The notes: generated from the letters alone by a model not told the origin. DNA of 64,000 nt from JBFMFH01 sp964481395 (GCA_964481395.1 CAYZYG010000003.1:31089-95088), one strand, 5' to 3'. Counted from the first letter of the stretch, positions 44,271 to 53,148 are shown. Numbers and translations are program-made.

Positions 44271-44795
44271 ATGCCCCATGACTCGCCCCTCACCAACCGC
44301 CGCCAGTGGCTGGCTGCTGCCAGCGTCGTCGTCTGCCTCGCCGCGGCCGCCGCGACGACCATCGCGGCACCGCCAGCCCAGAAAGGCAGCAGGGCCCCCA
44401 AACCGCCGTCGACCACGTACACAGGTGCCACGGCCACCTTCGACTCCAACCCAGGGGACGGTATCCGGGGTGACGGCCAGCCCTATGTCGGCGATCCGGG
44501 CTCGAGTACCACCAAAGGCGCCTTCCTCGTGTCGTCGGGCACGTACGACGACTTCAGGCTGAAGGTGGCGCCGAAGCCGGACGGTTCGCCGGACCGGTGG
44601 CTGACGCTGGACTTCAGGAACATGAGCGTTGCGCCGCCCAACCCCTGTGGCGGAACCAAGAGGCGTCCGATCGCGTGTCGCAAGGACTTCCTCGAAGTGA
44701 CAGGCGCACGACGTCGACAGCGCCGGGAGTCCTCCGGAAGTCCTCCGGAAGTGCCCCCGCCTTCGGACGGGGGGGCCACCCGGCAGGCCCAATAG
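44271..44795 (+). CDS. Small secreted protein of unknown function
   Basis: This 174-residue frame begins with a Tat- or Sec-like signal (NRRQWLAAASVVVCLAAAAATT). A moderately patterned domain follows (TYTGATATFDSNPGDGIRGDG and DRWLTLDFRNMS). From about residue 150 the sequence becomes Arg/Ser/Pro-rich and is encoded by a dispersed repeat element (44728-44773), so the original C-terminus was probably replaced. I do not recognise the family. Confidence 0.55.
   Translation: MPHDSPLTNRRQWLAAASVVVCLAAAAATTIAAPPAQKGSRAPKPPSTTYTGATATFDSNPGDGIRGDGQPYVGDPGSSTTKGAFLVSSGTYDDFRLKVAPKPDGSPDRWLTLDFRNMSVAPPNPCGGTKRRPIACRKDFLEVTGARRRQRRESSGSPPEVPPPSDGGATRQAQ
44728..44773. repeat. Tandem 11-mer plus hairpin, copy of a dispersed element
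   Basis: AGTCCTCCGGA occurs twice in tandem (44728-44749). It is followed by the TCCGGAAGTGCCCCCGC block and a CCCCCG/CGGGGG hairpin. The 17-base block at 44744 differs by one base from 34901. Confidence 0.55.
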
Positions 44796-44856
44796 GCGGT
44801 ACGACGGCGGACCCGAGCCTCCCGTTCGCGGTTTGCGAATCTCCCCGACACGCCGC

Positions 44857-44881
44857 GGGGCCGGCCTTCGCGGCCGGCCCC
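44857..44881. terminator. GC-rich hairpin, GGGGCCGGCC family
   Basis: GGGGCCGGCC and GGCCGGCCCC are perfect 10-base arms around TTCGC, between two convergent genes. No U-tract. It could terminate both. Confidence 0.5.
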
Positions 44882-44982
44882 GGATGAGTCAGGACACCGA
44901 GCGCACCCGGCCGGCAGGCCGAGCCCTCGGATCGCAGCGAATGAACGGGAGGCGAATCCGCGGTCAATCCGCGGCTACACAC

Positions 44983-45807
44983 TCAATCCCGCTTGCATGT
45001 GCTGGTCTTCGTCGCCAGATCGAACGTGCACGACTGGGTCACCCCGTTCACCGTCAGCTCGATCCTGACGATGTTCGTGCCGTCGAAGGTTTCCTGGCGC
45101 CGGACCGTCAGCGCGCCCCGATCGCCTGGGCCTTTCGTCACCGCCGTGTGCACGCGAACGCCCGAGAGCGGATACGCAGCGGAACGATCCGCCGGCCGGA
45201 CGGGCACGACCAGGTTCGTCGTCGCGTCCTCGACGGACGTGTTCGTCGTGATCTTCGCCCCGTCCCTTCCGGTGACGGTCGTGACGATCGTGCCCTGCTC
45301 ATTCCCGTTCAACGTGTGCGTCGTGGCATCGGGTCCCAGGCCCGTCGTCATCATCGTGCCCCGCCGGCTCACCGTGGCTGTGGCGCCGTTCTCGCGCGTG
45401 ATGGAGCCCTCGGCCGTCGTCTCGGTGCGAATCGCGGCGGTCTGCCGGTTGCGCGCGGACTGGACGTTGCCGCTGGCGTCGTAGAGCGTGAAGCGCATCG
45501 TGAAGGTCATGCCGTCGCGCGTGCGCTCCGGGCACACGAACTGCCCCGAGGCCGGATCGAAGACGCACGGGTTCTCTGCGCCGGCCGGCGTGTCGGCGGC
45601 CGTGACCGCGAACAGCCGGGCGTCGGGATCGGCCAGACCGCCAACCGTGGTGGTCGGCGTGGAGGGCGCCGTGGGCGTCGGAACCGGCGGCGCCTGGGAG
45701 GTGGACGCCGACGACGTGGGTGCCGCGGGCGGACTCTGCTGGCTCGAGCAACTCGCCACCGTCACGACCAGGATCAGCAGAAACAAACCACGCCAGGTTG
45801 CCTTCAC
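44983..45807 (-). CDS. Lipoprotein of unknown function
   Basis: This 274-residue protein has a lipoprotein signal (LLILVVTVASC, lipobox cysteine near residue 20). A Pro/Ser/Thr-rich linker (about 22-55) follows, then a beta-rich domain with two cysteine pairs (NPCVFDPASGQFVCPERT and SCTFDLATKTSTCKRD). The repeated CxFDxxxxxxxC pattern at both ends is notable. The GTG start at 45807 has an ideal GAGGAGG site. It is probably anchored in the outer or inner membrane. I do not recognise the family. Confidence 0.75.
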   Translation of the reverse strand: MKATWRGLFLLILVVTVASCSSQQSPPAAPTSSASTSQAPPVPTPTAPSTPTTTVGGLADPDARLFAVTAADTPAGAENPCVFDPASGQFVCPERTRDGMTFTMRFTLYDASGNVQSARNRQTAAIRTETTAEGSITRENGATATVSRRGTMMTTGLGPDATTHTLNGNEQGTIVTTVTGRDGAKITTNTSVEDATTNLVVPVRPADRSAAYPLSGVRVHTAVTKGPGDRGALTVRRQETFDGTNIVRIELTVNGVTQSCTFDLATKTSTCKRD

Positions 45808-46129
45808 AGATGCCTCCTCGAGAACAGGCCGGCCGGACGTCCGCAGACGGGCCGTCCCTTCCGGATGCAGTGTTTAGACCGGACGGCCGGGCTTGAGGAT
45901 ACACCCGTTACCAGCCTCAGCCCTGACCGGCACCGGCGCGTTCCCGGAACGGGTCGGCCTCACGACCGGTCCCGCGAGGGGAAATCGAAGGCCCCCGGAA
46001 GGTTCGACAGGCAAACGCTCCGCCCTCGGATTCCGTCAAAGCCCACAGGCCCCCGCCACAGGAGTGTTGTCACAACTCCGGGATCACCCCGGCTCTAGAG
46101 CGGGGGTCTTCTGCACGCGAGGCCAGCCC
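45808..46129. other. Gene-free stretch of 322 bases between divergent genes
   Basis: It carries promoters for the lipoprotein and the ADOP permease. A near-perfect 22-base palindrome (46086-46107) and a small GTTGT-C-ACAAC dyad at about 46065 lie close to the permease start. No coding sequence is supported. Confidence 0.5.
46086..46107. promoter_or_regulatory. 22-base near-perfect palindrome upstream of ADOP permease
   Basis: ACCCCGGCTCT and AGAGCGGGGGT match at 10 of 11 positions with no spacer and lie 23 bases before the start codon. They could be an operator or a copy of the dispersed hairpin element. Confidence 0.4.
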
Positions 46130-48607
46130 ATGCGTACCATTCTCCGAGACGTCAGCCACTTCGGCCGGATGCTGGCGAAATCCCCAGGCTTCTTCGCCGT
46201 CGCCGTCCTCACCCTCGCCCTCGGCATCGGCGCCAACACCGCCATCTTCTCGGTCATCAACGCGATGCTGCTGCGGCCGCTGCCGTTCGCGGACCCGGAC
46301 CGCCTCGTGCGTCTCTTCGAAACCGAGGCCGCCCCGGGGCTGTATCCCTTCGCCGCGCCTGACTACCTCGACTGGCAGGACCAGAACACGACGCTCGAGG
46401 GCATGGCACTGATGGGATGGCCGAACCGGCGCAATGTCAGCGGCGCCGGCGAGCCGCAGGCGGTGCTGGTGATGCCCGTCGAGGCCGACTACTTCACGGT
46501 GCTGGGTGTGCAGCCGCTCCTCGGCCGCGCCTTTGTCCCTGGCGAAGACGCCGAGGGGCGCGATAACGTCGCGGTGCTCAGCCACGGGTTCTGGCAGCGC
46601 CAGTTCGCCGGCGACCCGGGCGTCCTCTCGAAGACCATCCAGCTCAACGCACGCACCTTCGCGATCGTCGGCGTGATGCCGCCGTCGCTGACGTACCCGA
46701 GCACCGTCGAGGTGTACACGCCGCTCGACATGTCCGTGCAGAACCTCGGGCCCCGCGGGTCGCACAGCTACCAGGCCATCGGCCGGCTGAAGCCGGGCGT
46801 GACCATCGAGCAGGCGGAGGCCGATCTCTCGGTCATCGCCGCGCGACTCGAGGAGCAGTACCCGGCCTCGAACGAGCAGGTCGGCGCGGCCGTCCGGTCG
46901 ATGAGCGAGATCCTGACGCGCAACGCGCGTGAGCCGCTGCTGATCCTGCTCGGCGCCGTGGCGCTCGTCCTGCTCGTTGCCTGCGCGAACGTCGCCAACC
47001 TGCTGCTCATCCGCGCGAGCGGCCGCCGGCGCGAGATCGCCGTCCGCCTGGCGCTCGGCGCCGGACGCGGCCGCGTCATCCGCCAGCTCCTCACGGAAAG
47101 CGTGCTCCTGGCGTCCGCAGGCGCCGCGGCGGGACTCGCCGTGGCCTGGTGGTCGCTGCGCCTGCTCGCGTCGGGCGCCGTACTGCCCGCGCCTCCGTCG
47201 GGTCCGGTGACGATCGACCTGACCGTACTCGCCTTCACCGTCGCCGCCGCCGTGGCGACGGGCCTGCTCTTCGGCCTCGCACCCGCGTTCCAGGCCACCG
47301 GCCTGACGCTGTCCGAGGAGTTGAAGGCGAGCGGCCGAACGGTGCTCGGCTTCGGCCGGCGCGGCGGGCGACTGCGCGACACGATTGCCGTAGCCGAAAT
47401 CGCCGTCTCGGTCGCGCTCCTGGTCGCGGCGGGGCTTCTGCTGCGCAGCTTCGATGAGATGCGCCAGGCCGACATCGGCGTGGAGACCGAGAACGTCCTC
47501 ACGCTCTCCATCAACCTGCCCGAGGCCGCGTATGCCACGCCCACGGCCCAGCGGCAGTTCTTCGACAGGCTCACGGCCGATCTGCGGGCCACGCCAGGCA
47601 TCACGGCGGCCTCGCCCTCGACGCTCATCCCCCTCGAGGGCGGCAGCAACGGCTACATCACGGTGCCGGGCAGGGATGATGCCGCGCTCAGAAACCAACT
47701 GTTCGAGGTCAACTACGTCGGTTTCGACTACTTCACCGTGTACCGCATTCCGGTCCTCCAGGGACGGACGTTCACGCCGCAGGATGAGGACGACGCCGTC
47801 CGGTTTGCCGAGCGGATCGTCGAGCTGCGCGGCATCCCCGACCCGCCTCCGGACGCGCTCCAGGATCTCCACCGCGTGGCCGTCATCAACCGCACGATGG
47901 CCGAGTTCGTGTGGCCCGGTCAGGATCCGATCGGCCGCACCTTCCTGGGCGGCGGCCAGGTTCCGGTGACGGTGATCGGCGTGGTCGGCGACGTCAGCGT
48001 GCGCGGCGTGCGCGCGGGCAACCTGCCGGGGGCCTACTACGCGTTTCCGGGCGCGCTCAGCCGGTCGGCTCCCCGCCAACTCTCGGTGAAGGCGAGCGTG
48101 CCGCCGACAGGACTGCTCGCGGCGGTCCGGCAGCGCGTGCATGGGCTCGATCCCACGCTCGCGCTCATCCGGCCGAGGACGATGGACGAGGTCGTGGCGG
48201 ACGGGATGGAGGACACCAGCGTCCAGACGGGGCTGCTGGGCGTGTTCGCGGCGCTGGCGGTGCTCCTGGCCTGCGTGGGCCTCTACAGCGTGATGGCGTT
48301 CCTCGTGGCGCAGCGGACGCACGAGATCGGGATCCGCACCGCGCTTGGCGCCGGGCCCGGCGATCTCATGCGCCTCGTCTACCGGCACAGCGTGCGGCTG
48401 ATCGTCATCGGCCTGGCGGCGGGCATCGGCGGGGCGCTGTGGCTGACGCGTCTGCTGCAGAGCCAGCTCTACGGCGTGGCGCCGAACGACCCGGCGACAT
48501 TCGTCGTGGCCGCTGCGCTCCTCACGCTGGTCGCGCTCGCCGCGTGCGGCCTGCCCGCCTGGCGCGCCACTCGCGTCAGCCCCATCGTCGCGCTGCGCTA
48601 CGAGTAG
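46130..48607 (+). CDS. ADOP-type ABC permease (duplicated MacB/FtsX)
   Basis: This 825-residue orphan permease has no cytoplasmic prefix: the first membrane segment with LALGIGANT starts near residue 20. A periplasmic MacB-core domain is followed by the first FtsX block (VACANVANLLLIRA, RLALGAGRGR). The second periplasmic domain is followed by the second FtsX block (MAFLVAQRTHEIGIRTALGAGPG), and the tail is RVSPIVALRYE. The ATG at 46130 has only a weak GAGG site. Neither an ATPase nor a PadR gene is adjacent, unlike the permease at 4886. Confidence 0.92.
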   Translation: MRTILRDVSHFGRMLAKSPGFFAVAVLTLALGIGANTAIFSVINAMLLRPLPFADPDRLVRLFETEAAPGLYPFAAPDYLDWQDQNTTLEGMALMGWPNRRNVSGAGEPQAVLVMPVEADYFTVLGVQPLLGRAFVPGEDAEGRDNVAVLSHGFWQRQFAGDPGVLSKTIQLNARTFAIVGVMPPSLTYPSTVEVYTPLDMSVQNLGPRGSHSYQAIGRLKPGVTIEQAEADLSVIAARLEEQYPASNEQVGAAVRSMSEILTRNAREPLLILLGAVALVLLVACANVANLLLIRASGRRREIAVRLALGAGRGRVIRQLLTESVLLASAGAAAGLAVAWWSLRLLASGAVLPAPPSGPVTIDLTVLAFTVAAAVATGLLFGLAPAFQATGLTLSEELKASGRTVLGFGRRGGRLRDTIAVAEIAVSVALLVAAGLLLRSFDEMRQADIGVETENVLTLSINLPEAAYATPTAQRQFFDRLTADLRATPGITAASPSTLIPLEGGSNGYITVPGRDDAALRNQLFEVNYVGFDYFTVYRIPVLQGRTFTPQDEDDAVRFAERIVELRGIPDPPPDALQDLHRVAVINRTMAEFVWPGQDPIGRTFLGGGQVPVTVIGVVGDVSVRGVRAGNLPGAYYAFPGALSRSAPRQLSVKASVPPTGLLAAVRQRVHGLDPTLALIRPRTMDEVVADGMEDTSVQTGLLGVFAALAVLLACVGLYSVMAFLVAQRTHEIGIRTALGAGPGDLMRLVYRHSVRLIVIGLAAGIGGALWLTRLLQSQLYGVAPNDPATFVVAAALLTLVALAACGLPAWRATRVSPIVALRYE

Positions 48608-48625
48608 GGCAGGGCCGGAAACGGA

Positions 48626-48652
48626 CCGGGCCGGCCTCCACGGCCGGCCCGG
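48626..48652. terminator. GC-rich hairpin after ADOP permease
   Basis: CCGGGCCGGCC and GGCCGGCCCGG are perfect 11-base arms around TCCAC, 18 bases after the permease stop and before the convergent BlaR1-like gene. It is the same core as at 24629 and 44857. Confidence 0.55.
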
Positions 48653-48733
48653 ATGCCTGCTGTCGGTCGTACCGATTTCACCGCCGAGCGGGTGGCGCCG
48701 GACGGGCGCCCGCCACGGCGCCAGGTTTCAGCG

Positions 48734-50050
48734 TTACTTCGGCTGGCCGCCCTTGAGCTGCGCCAGCGCTGCCTTCAGGTCCTTCCGCTTCATCGACAGC
48801 ATCTTCACGTCCTGGTCGATCTTCGCCAGCGTCTCCGCGTCGGTGGTGCTGGCGCGCTTGGCCTCGAGCATCTCGATCTTCTGCGAGACCTTCGCAATCA
48901 TCTCTTCGACCGCTGCCGGGTCGCTCAGATTCACGGTGACCGGGGCCGGAGGGACGCTCTCCTTGAGCTGCTTCATCTTCAGCTCGATCTCCTTTTTCAG
49001 CGTCGGATCGCTGGTGGCGTTGTACTTTTCCTCGAGCGCCTTCAGCTTGGCGTCCAATTCCGCCTTGGTGATCTTCTTTTCGGCGACTTTCTTCTCCGTC
49101 GGCGTCGCGGTCTTCTGCGCCTCGGCCTGGTACTCGGGCGCCGACGGCTCGGCCGTCCACGCCGGGGCCAGCATGTCGGGCCCCACCTGATCGTCCACGG
49201 CGACGACCCGCGGCTCGCCGTAGGCCGCAACGAGCAGGGCGAGCGCAGGCAGGATGAGCAGGTACTTGGCGGTGGTCCAGCGGCCGGAGTGTCGGGTCAT
49301 CATGTCGAGTCTCCTTCGAATCTGCGAGTGATGGAACTGGTGCGCCAGCGCCAGCGGGCCGGCGCCGAACTGCTGGGTGAGCAGGAGGTGCGCGTATGCG
49401 GTCCGGTCGTGCCCCTGATTCAGGACCTCCCGGTCGGCGAGGAACTCGTGCAGGTCGGTGATCGCGCGCCGGTAGCCCCAGACGATCGGGTTGAACCACT
49501 GGAACACCCCGGCGAGGTGCACGAGCACGACGTCGATCGAGTGGCCCTGCCGGATATGGGTACGCTCGTGCGCGACCACCTGGGCCAGCGCCTCCTCATC
49601 GCCCTCAGACGGGCGGGGCACGAAGACGGTCCGGAAGAACGAGAACGGCGCGCCGTCGTCTTCGAGGTACACGACGCGCAATCCGTCCGCCAGGACGACG
49701 GGCTCTCGGCTCGACAGGCGGGCCAGCCGCGAGAGCCGCCAGCCGAGGCGGACGAGCATGAGGCCCGCACCCAGCAGGTAGAGCCCCACGACAACCTGGA
49801 GCCAGTCGACGCCGCCCGCAGGCATCGGCACGCCCCCGACAGTCTGCACGGCCGCCGGCGATGCGGCGATGGTGCGGAACGGCGATGGCAGATCGATGAG
49901 CGGCAGGGCGAACGCCAGCACGATCGACCCCACGAGATAGACACGGTTCAGGTGGAAGTGCGTGTCGTGCCGGAGGAACGTCCGGTGGACCAGGTAGAAG
50001 ACCGCCAGCGCGACGGCGGTCTCGGCAAGGTACGCTGGTACGCCGCTCAT
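48734..50050 (-). CDS. BlaR1-like M56 metallopeptidase with coiled-coil tail
   Basis: This 438-residue membrane protein is an M56-family sensor protease of the BlaR1/MecR1 type. It has about four membrane helices and the zinc motif HERTH (161-165), with a further ligand region HEFLADREVL (201-210). Classical BlaR1 ends in a penicillin-binding sensor domain. Here the region after the last helix (about 265-282) is a Lys/Glu-rich coiled coil (about 320-435), so it does not sense beta-lactams in the classical way. Its start overlaps the BlaI-like gene by four bases. It probably cleaves or inactivates that repressor when triggered. Confidence 0.9.
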   Translation of the reverse strand: MSGVPAYLAETAVALAVFYLVHRTFLRHDTHFHLNRVYLVGSIVLAFALPLIDLPSPFRTIAASPAAVQTVGGVPMPAGGVDWLQVVVGLYLLGAGLMLVRLGWRLSRLARLSSREPVVLADGLRVVYLEDDGAPFSFFRTVFVPRPSEGDEEALAQVVAHERTHIRQGHSIDVVLVHLAGVFQWFNPIVWGYRRAITDLHEFLADREVLNQGHDRTAYAHLLLTQQFGAGPLALAHQFHHSQIRRRLDMMTRHSGRWTTAKYLLILPALALLVAAYGEPRVVAVDDQVGPDMLAPAWTAEPSAPEYQAEAQKTATPTEKKVAEKKITKAELDAKLKALEEKYNATSDPTLKKEIELKMKQLKESVPPAPVTVNLSDPAAVEEMIAKVSQKIEMLEAKRASTTDAETLAKIDQDVKMLSMKRKDLKAALAQLKGGQPK

Positions 50051-50430
50051 CGTCGTGTTCCTTTCTTGCGGGCGATCTCGTCGCCCAGCAACGCCTTGAT
50101 CGCCTCGAGATCGTCGAGTGACAGCTGCCGGTCCTGGGCGAAGAACGACACCAGCTCCTGGGGCGAGTTGCCGAAGAACCGGTCGACGAAACTGTGCAGG
50201 TAGCTCCGCCGATACTCGTTCATCGAGACCAGCGGGAAGTACTCGTGGGTCTTGCCGTAGGCCTTGTAGGAGACGAACCCCTTCTTTTCCAGGATGCGGA
50301 CGATGGTGGAGACCGTGTTGTAGGCCGGCTGGGGTTCGGGCAGCTCGGCCAGGATGTCCTTGACCAGACCTCGCCCGAGACGCCAGAGGACCTGCATGAT
50401 CTGCTCCTCGGCTCTGGTGAGTTCCCTCAT
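50047..50430 (-). CDS. BlaI/MecI-family transcriptional repressor
   Basis: This is a 127-residue winged-helix repressor. The family core is present: LTRAEEQIMQVLWRLG, AYNTVSTIVRILEKKGFV, then KTHEYFPLVS and a C-terminal dimer helix. ATG 50430 is preceded by almost no leader; longer upstream frames run through the operator and are not real. It is the first gene of an operon with the M56 protease. The dyads at 50453-50479 overlap its promoter, indicating autorepression. Confidence 0.94.
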   Translation of the reverse strand: MRELTRAEEQIMQVLWRLGRGLVKDILAELPEPQPAYNTVSTIVRILEKKGFVSYKAYGKTHEYFPLVSMNEYRRSYLHSFVDRFFGNSPQELVSFFAQDRQLSLDDLEAIKALLGDEIARKKGTRR

Positions 50431-50452
50431 GCCGCCAATGTCTAACGAAATC

Positions 50453-50479
50453 CTTAGTTTGTCAACTAAGTTTTTAGTT
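50453..50479 (-). promoter_or_regulatory. BlaI-type operator with three half-sites over a TTGACA -35 box
   Basis: On the plus strand CTTAGTT-TGTC-AACTAAG (50453-50470) is a perfect dyad. AACTAA-GTTT-TTAGTT (50464-50479) is a second, sharing the middle half-site. On the minus strand the spacer of the first dyad contains a perfect TTGACA -35 hexamer (50460-50465), with a weak TAGACA-like -10 about 15 bases on, close to the start codon. Repressor binding would block RNA polymerase. The site is also about 90-115 bases from the divergent permease start. Confidence 0.7.
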
Positions 50480-50569
50480 ACATTTCCCTTCCGAAGGTTT
50501 TCCGAAGACTGGCGCCCCCGCCTCATCGACGCCAAAACTCCGTTGCCGCCGTTTCCGTCCAATACGGGC

Positions 50570-53107
50570 ATGGCCTTCGACACCCTTCGGCAGGACGTTC
50601 GCTACGCGGTTCGGAGCCTCCTCAGAGCGCCGGCGTTCGCGATCGTCACGATCCTGACGCTGGCTCTGGGGATTGGCGCCAACTCCGCCATCTTCTCCAT
50701 CGTCAACGGCGTCATCCTCCGGCCCCTGGACTACCCGAAGCCGGATCAGTTGATGTATCTGACCACCGCGTTCCCGAACCTCGGGTTCGATCAGTTCTGG
50801 GTGTCGCCGCCCGAGTTCTTCGAGTTCCAGGAGCTGAACCAGTCGTTCTCCGAGGTGGGCGCCTTCAGGACGGGCGAGGTGAACCTCACTGCCGGCGACC
50901 GGCCGCTGCGGGTGCGGTCGGCCTCCGTCTCGGATGAACTCCTCCGGGTGCTCGGGGCCAGGCCTGCCGAAGGCCGGCTCTTCGCCGAGGGCGAGACCGA
51001 CGCCGCCGGCCCGGCGCCGGCCCCAGGCGCGCCTCCGCCCCAGCCGCCCGCGATCGCCATCCTTTCGCATGAGCTGTGGCAGTCGTCGTTCGGTGGACAG
51101 CCGATGGTCGGGCAGATGGTCGAGATCAACGGCGTGCGACGCGAGGTCATCGGGATCCTCGAACCCGGCGTCGATGTCATGGACAGCCGCGCGCAGGTCT
51201 GGCTGCCGCTGGGTCTCAACCCGGGGAACCGACAGAACCGCGGGAATCACTTTCTGTATCTGGTTGGCCGCCTGAAGGACGGCGTGACGCAGGTGCAGGC
51301 GCAGACCGAGCTGGCCTCACTGCTGCAGAACTGGGGCGAGCGCGTCGGCGTGACGCAGCACGTCTTCAGGCCCGCGCCTCCCCCCGGATCCTCGGACGCC
51401 GCGCGACCCGGCGCGGGTCACGTCCTTCAGATGAAACCCGTGCAGGACGAAATCGTCGGCGCGGCTGGCCGCGTGATCTGGGTGCTGCAGGCGGCCGTCG
51501 CGCTCATTCTGCTGATCGCGTGCGCGAACCTCGCCAACCTCATGCTGGCGCGCGGCGAAAGCCGGCGCCGCGAGTTTGCCGTGCGGGCGGCGCTCGGCGC
51601 GGGTCAGGGCCGCCTGCTGCGCCAGTTCCTGACCGAAGGCGTGCTGCTGTCGCTGGCGGGCGGAGCCGTGGGCGTCCTGCTGGCGCGCGTCGGCGTCCAG
51701 GCGCTCGTTCACCAGTATCCCGACAGCCTGCCCCGGACGGGCAACATCGGCGTCGATGCCACGGTGCTCCTGTTCACGCTTGGCCTGTCTGTCGTCACCG
51801 GCATCGTGTTCGGCCTGGCGCCGCTGATGCAGACCCGCGCGCGGGGACTCGTGACCGCGCTGAAGGAGGGGACGAGAGGGTCCAGCGGGACGCTCCGCCA
51901 CCACGTGCGCCGTGGGCTCGTGATGGCTGAAGTCGCCATGGCCGTGATGCTCGTCATCGGCGCGGGCCTTCTGCTCCGCACGGTCTACAACCTCGTGAAC
52001 GTCGACGCGGGCTTCGAACGGTCGCGGCTGGTGACCTTCTCGATGTCCCTGCCGCCCACCAGCTACCCGCAGCCGGCAACGCGCGCCCAACTGTACGGGC
52101 GCCTGCTCGACCGCCTGCAGGAGATTCCTGGCGTGTCGTCCGCGTCGGCGATGACAGGCCTTCCACCCGATCGGCCGGTGGATGCCAACGATACCGACAT
52201 CGACGGCTACACCGCGCCGCCCGAGGGCCCGTTCGAGAACGTCGACTACTACCAGTTCGTGATGGCGGACTACTTCGAGACGATGGGCATTCCCATCGTG
52301 CAGGGCCGCGGATTCGAGGCCGCGGACGCGGCGTCGAGCGGCCTCGTGGCGGTCGTCAACGAAACGCTCGCACGCACATTCTGGAAGGACCGCAACCCGA
52401 TCGGGCAGCGGCTGAAGCCGGGATTCGGCGATCAGATCCCCTGGTTCACCGTCGTCGGCGTGGCGCGGGATGTGAAGCAGGGCGGCGTCGACGACAAGAC
52501 CGGCACGGAGTTCTACTTCTTCGTGGACCAGGCGGCGAATGCCCCGGGTCCGCTGGCTACGGCGCCCGCGTCGATGAACGTCGTGATGCGCACGACACTG
52601 CCGGCTGGGGCGCTGGCGACCGCGGTCGAGCAGGCGGTGCGGGAGGCCGATCCGAGCGTGCCGGTCGTGCGCCTGCGCGAAATGGAGGACGTCTTCGCCG
52701 AGTCGATCAGCCGGCCGCGACTGCTCGCGCAGTTGCTCGGAGGGTTCGCCGGCCTCGCGCTGCTGCTCGCGGCCATCGGCACGTTCGGCGTCCTGTCCTA
52801 CATGGTCACCGAGCGTCGCCGCGAGATCGGCATCCGCATGGCCCTCGGCGCGAACCAGGGCCGCGTCATCGGCCTCGTCGTCCGCCAGGGCCTGATCGTG
52901 GTGGGCGTCGGTCTGGCCGCGGGCCTCGCCGGCGCGCTGGGGCTGAACCGGCTGTTCGCCTCGCTGCTGTTCGGCGTGAGCGCGACCGATCCGACGACGT
53001 TCGTGGCCGTGGCCGCGACGATCGGTCTCGTCGCCGCGCTCGCGTGCTGGCTCCCCGCGTGGCGGGCCTCGCGCGTGGAGCCCACGGTCGTGCTCAGGGA
53101 CGAGTAG
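50570..53107 (+). CDS. ADOP-type ABC permease (duplicated MacB/FtsX)
   Basis: This 845-residue orphan permease has a short N-terminus before the first membrane segment (LALGIGANSAIFS). The first periplasmic domain has a proline/alanine-rich insert near residue 140 (PAPAPGAPPPQPP). The FtsX block (ACANLANLMLARGESRRREF) is repeated in the C-terminal half (YMVTERRREIGIRMALGANQG) and the tail is RVEPTVVLRDE. It is divergent from the BlaI operon with 139 bases between, so the BlaI operator may control it too. No ATPase gene nearby. Confidence 0.92.
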   Translation: MAFDTLRQDVRYAVRSLLRAPAFAIVTILTLALGIGANSAIFSIVNGVILRPLDYPKPDQLMYLTTAFPNLGFDQFWVSPPEFFEFQELNQSFSEVGAFRTGEVNLTAGDRPLRVRSASVSDELLRVLGARPAEGRLFAEGETDAAGPAPAPGAPPPQPPAIAILSHELWQSSFGGQPMVGQMVEINGVRREVIGILEPGVDVMDSRAQVWLPLGLNPGNRQNRGNHFLYLVGRLKDGVTQVQAQTELASLLQNWGERVGVTQHVFRPAPPPGSSDAARPGAGHVLQMKPVQDEIVGAAGRVIWVLQAAVALILLIACANLANLMLARGESRRREFAVRAALGAGQGRLLRQFLTEGVLLSLAGGAVGVLLARVGVQALVHQYPDSLPRTGNIGVDATVLLFTLGLSVVTGIVFGLAPLMQTRARGLVTALKEGTRGSSGTLRHHVRRGLVMAEVAMAVMLVIGAGLLLRTVYNLVNVDAGFERSRLVTFSMSLPPTSYPQPATRAQLYGRLLDRLQEIPGVSSASAMTGLPPDRPVDANDTDIDGYTAPPEGPFENVDYYQFVMADYFETMGIPIVQGRGFEAADAASSGLVAVVNETLARTFWKDRNPIGQRLKPGFGDQIPWFTVVGVARDVKQGGVDDKTGTEFYFFVDQAANAPGPLATAPASMNVVMRTTLPAGALATAVEQAVREADPSVPVVRLREMEDVFAESISRPRLLAQLLGGFAGLALLLAAIGTFGVLSYMVTERRREIGIRMALGANQGRVIGLVVRQGLIVVGVGLAAGLAGALGLNRLFASLLFGVSATDPTTFVAVAATIGLVAALACWLPAWRASRVEPTVVLRDE

Positions 53108-53142
53108 CCGCGGGGCGGGGGCGACCTGAGGTGCAGCTCCGG

Positions 53143-53148
53143 TAGAAT
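53143..53148 (+). promoter_or_regulatory. -10-like TAGAAT
   Basis: TAGAAT in GGTAGAATGG lies 79 bases before ATG 53228. It is the same context as at 24719 and 34949. Confidence 0.3.

Noticed and set aside
46070..48388. A 772-codon minus-strand open frame
   Set aside because: It is the antisense shadow of the ADOP permease, dominated by Arg, Asp and His repeats.
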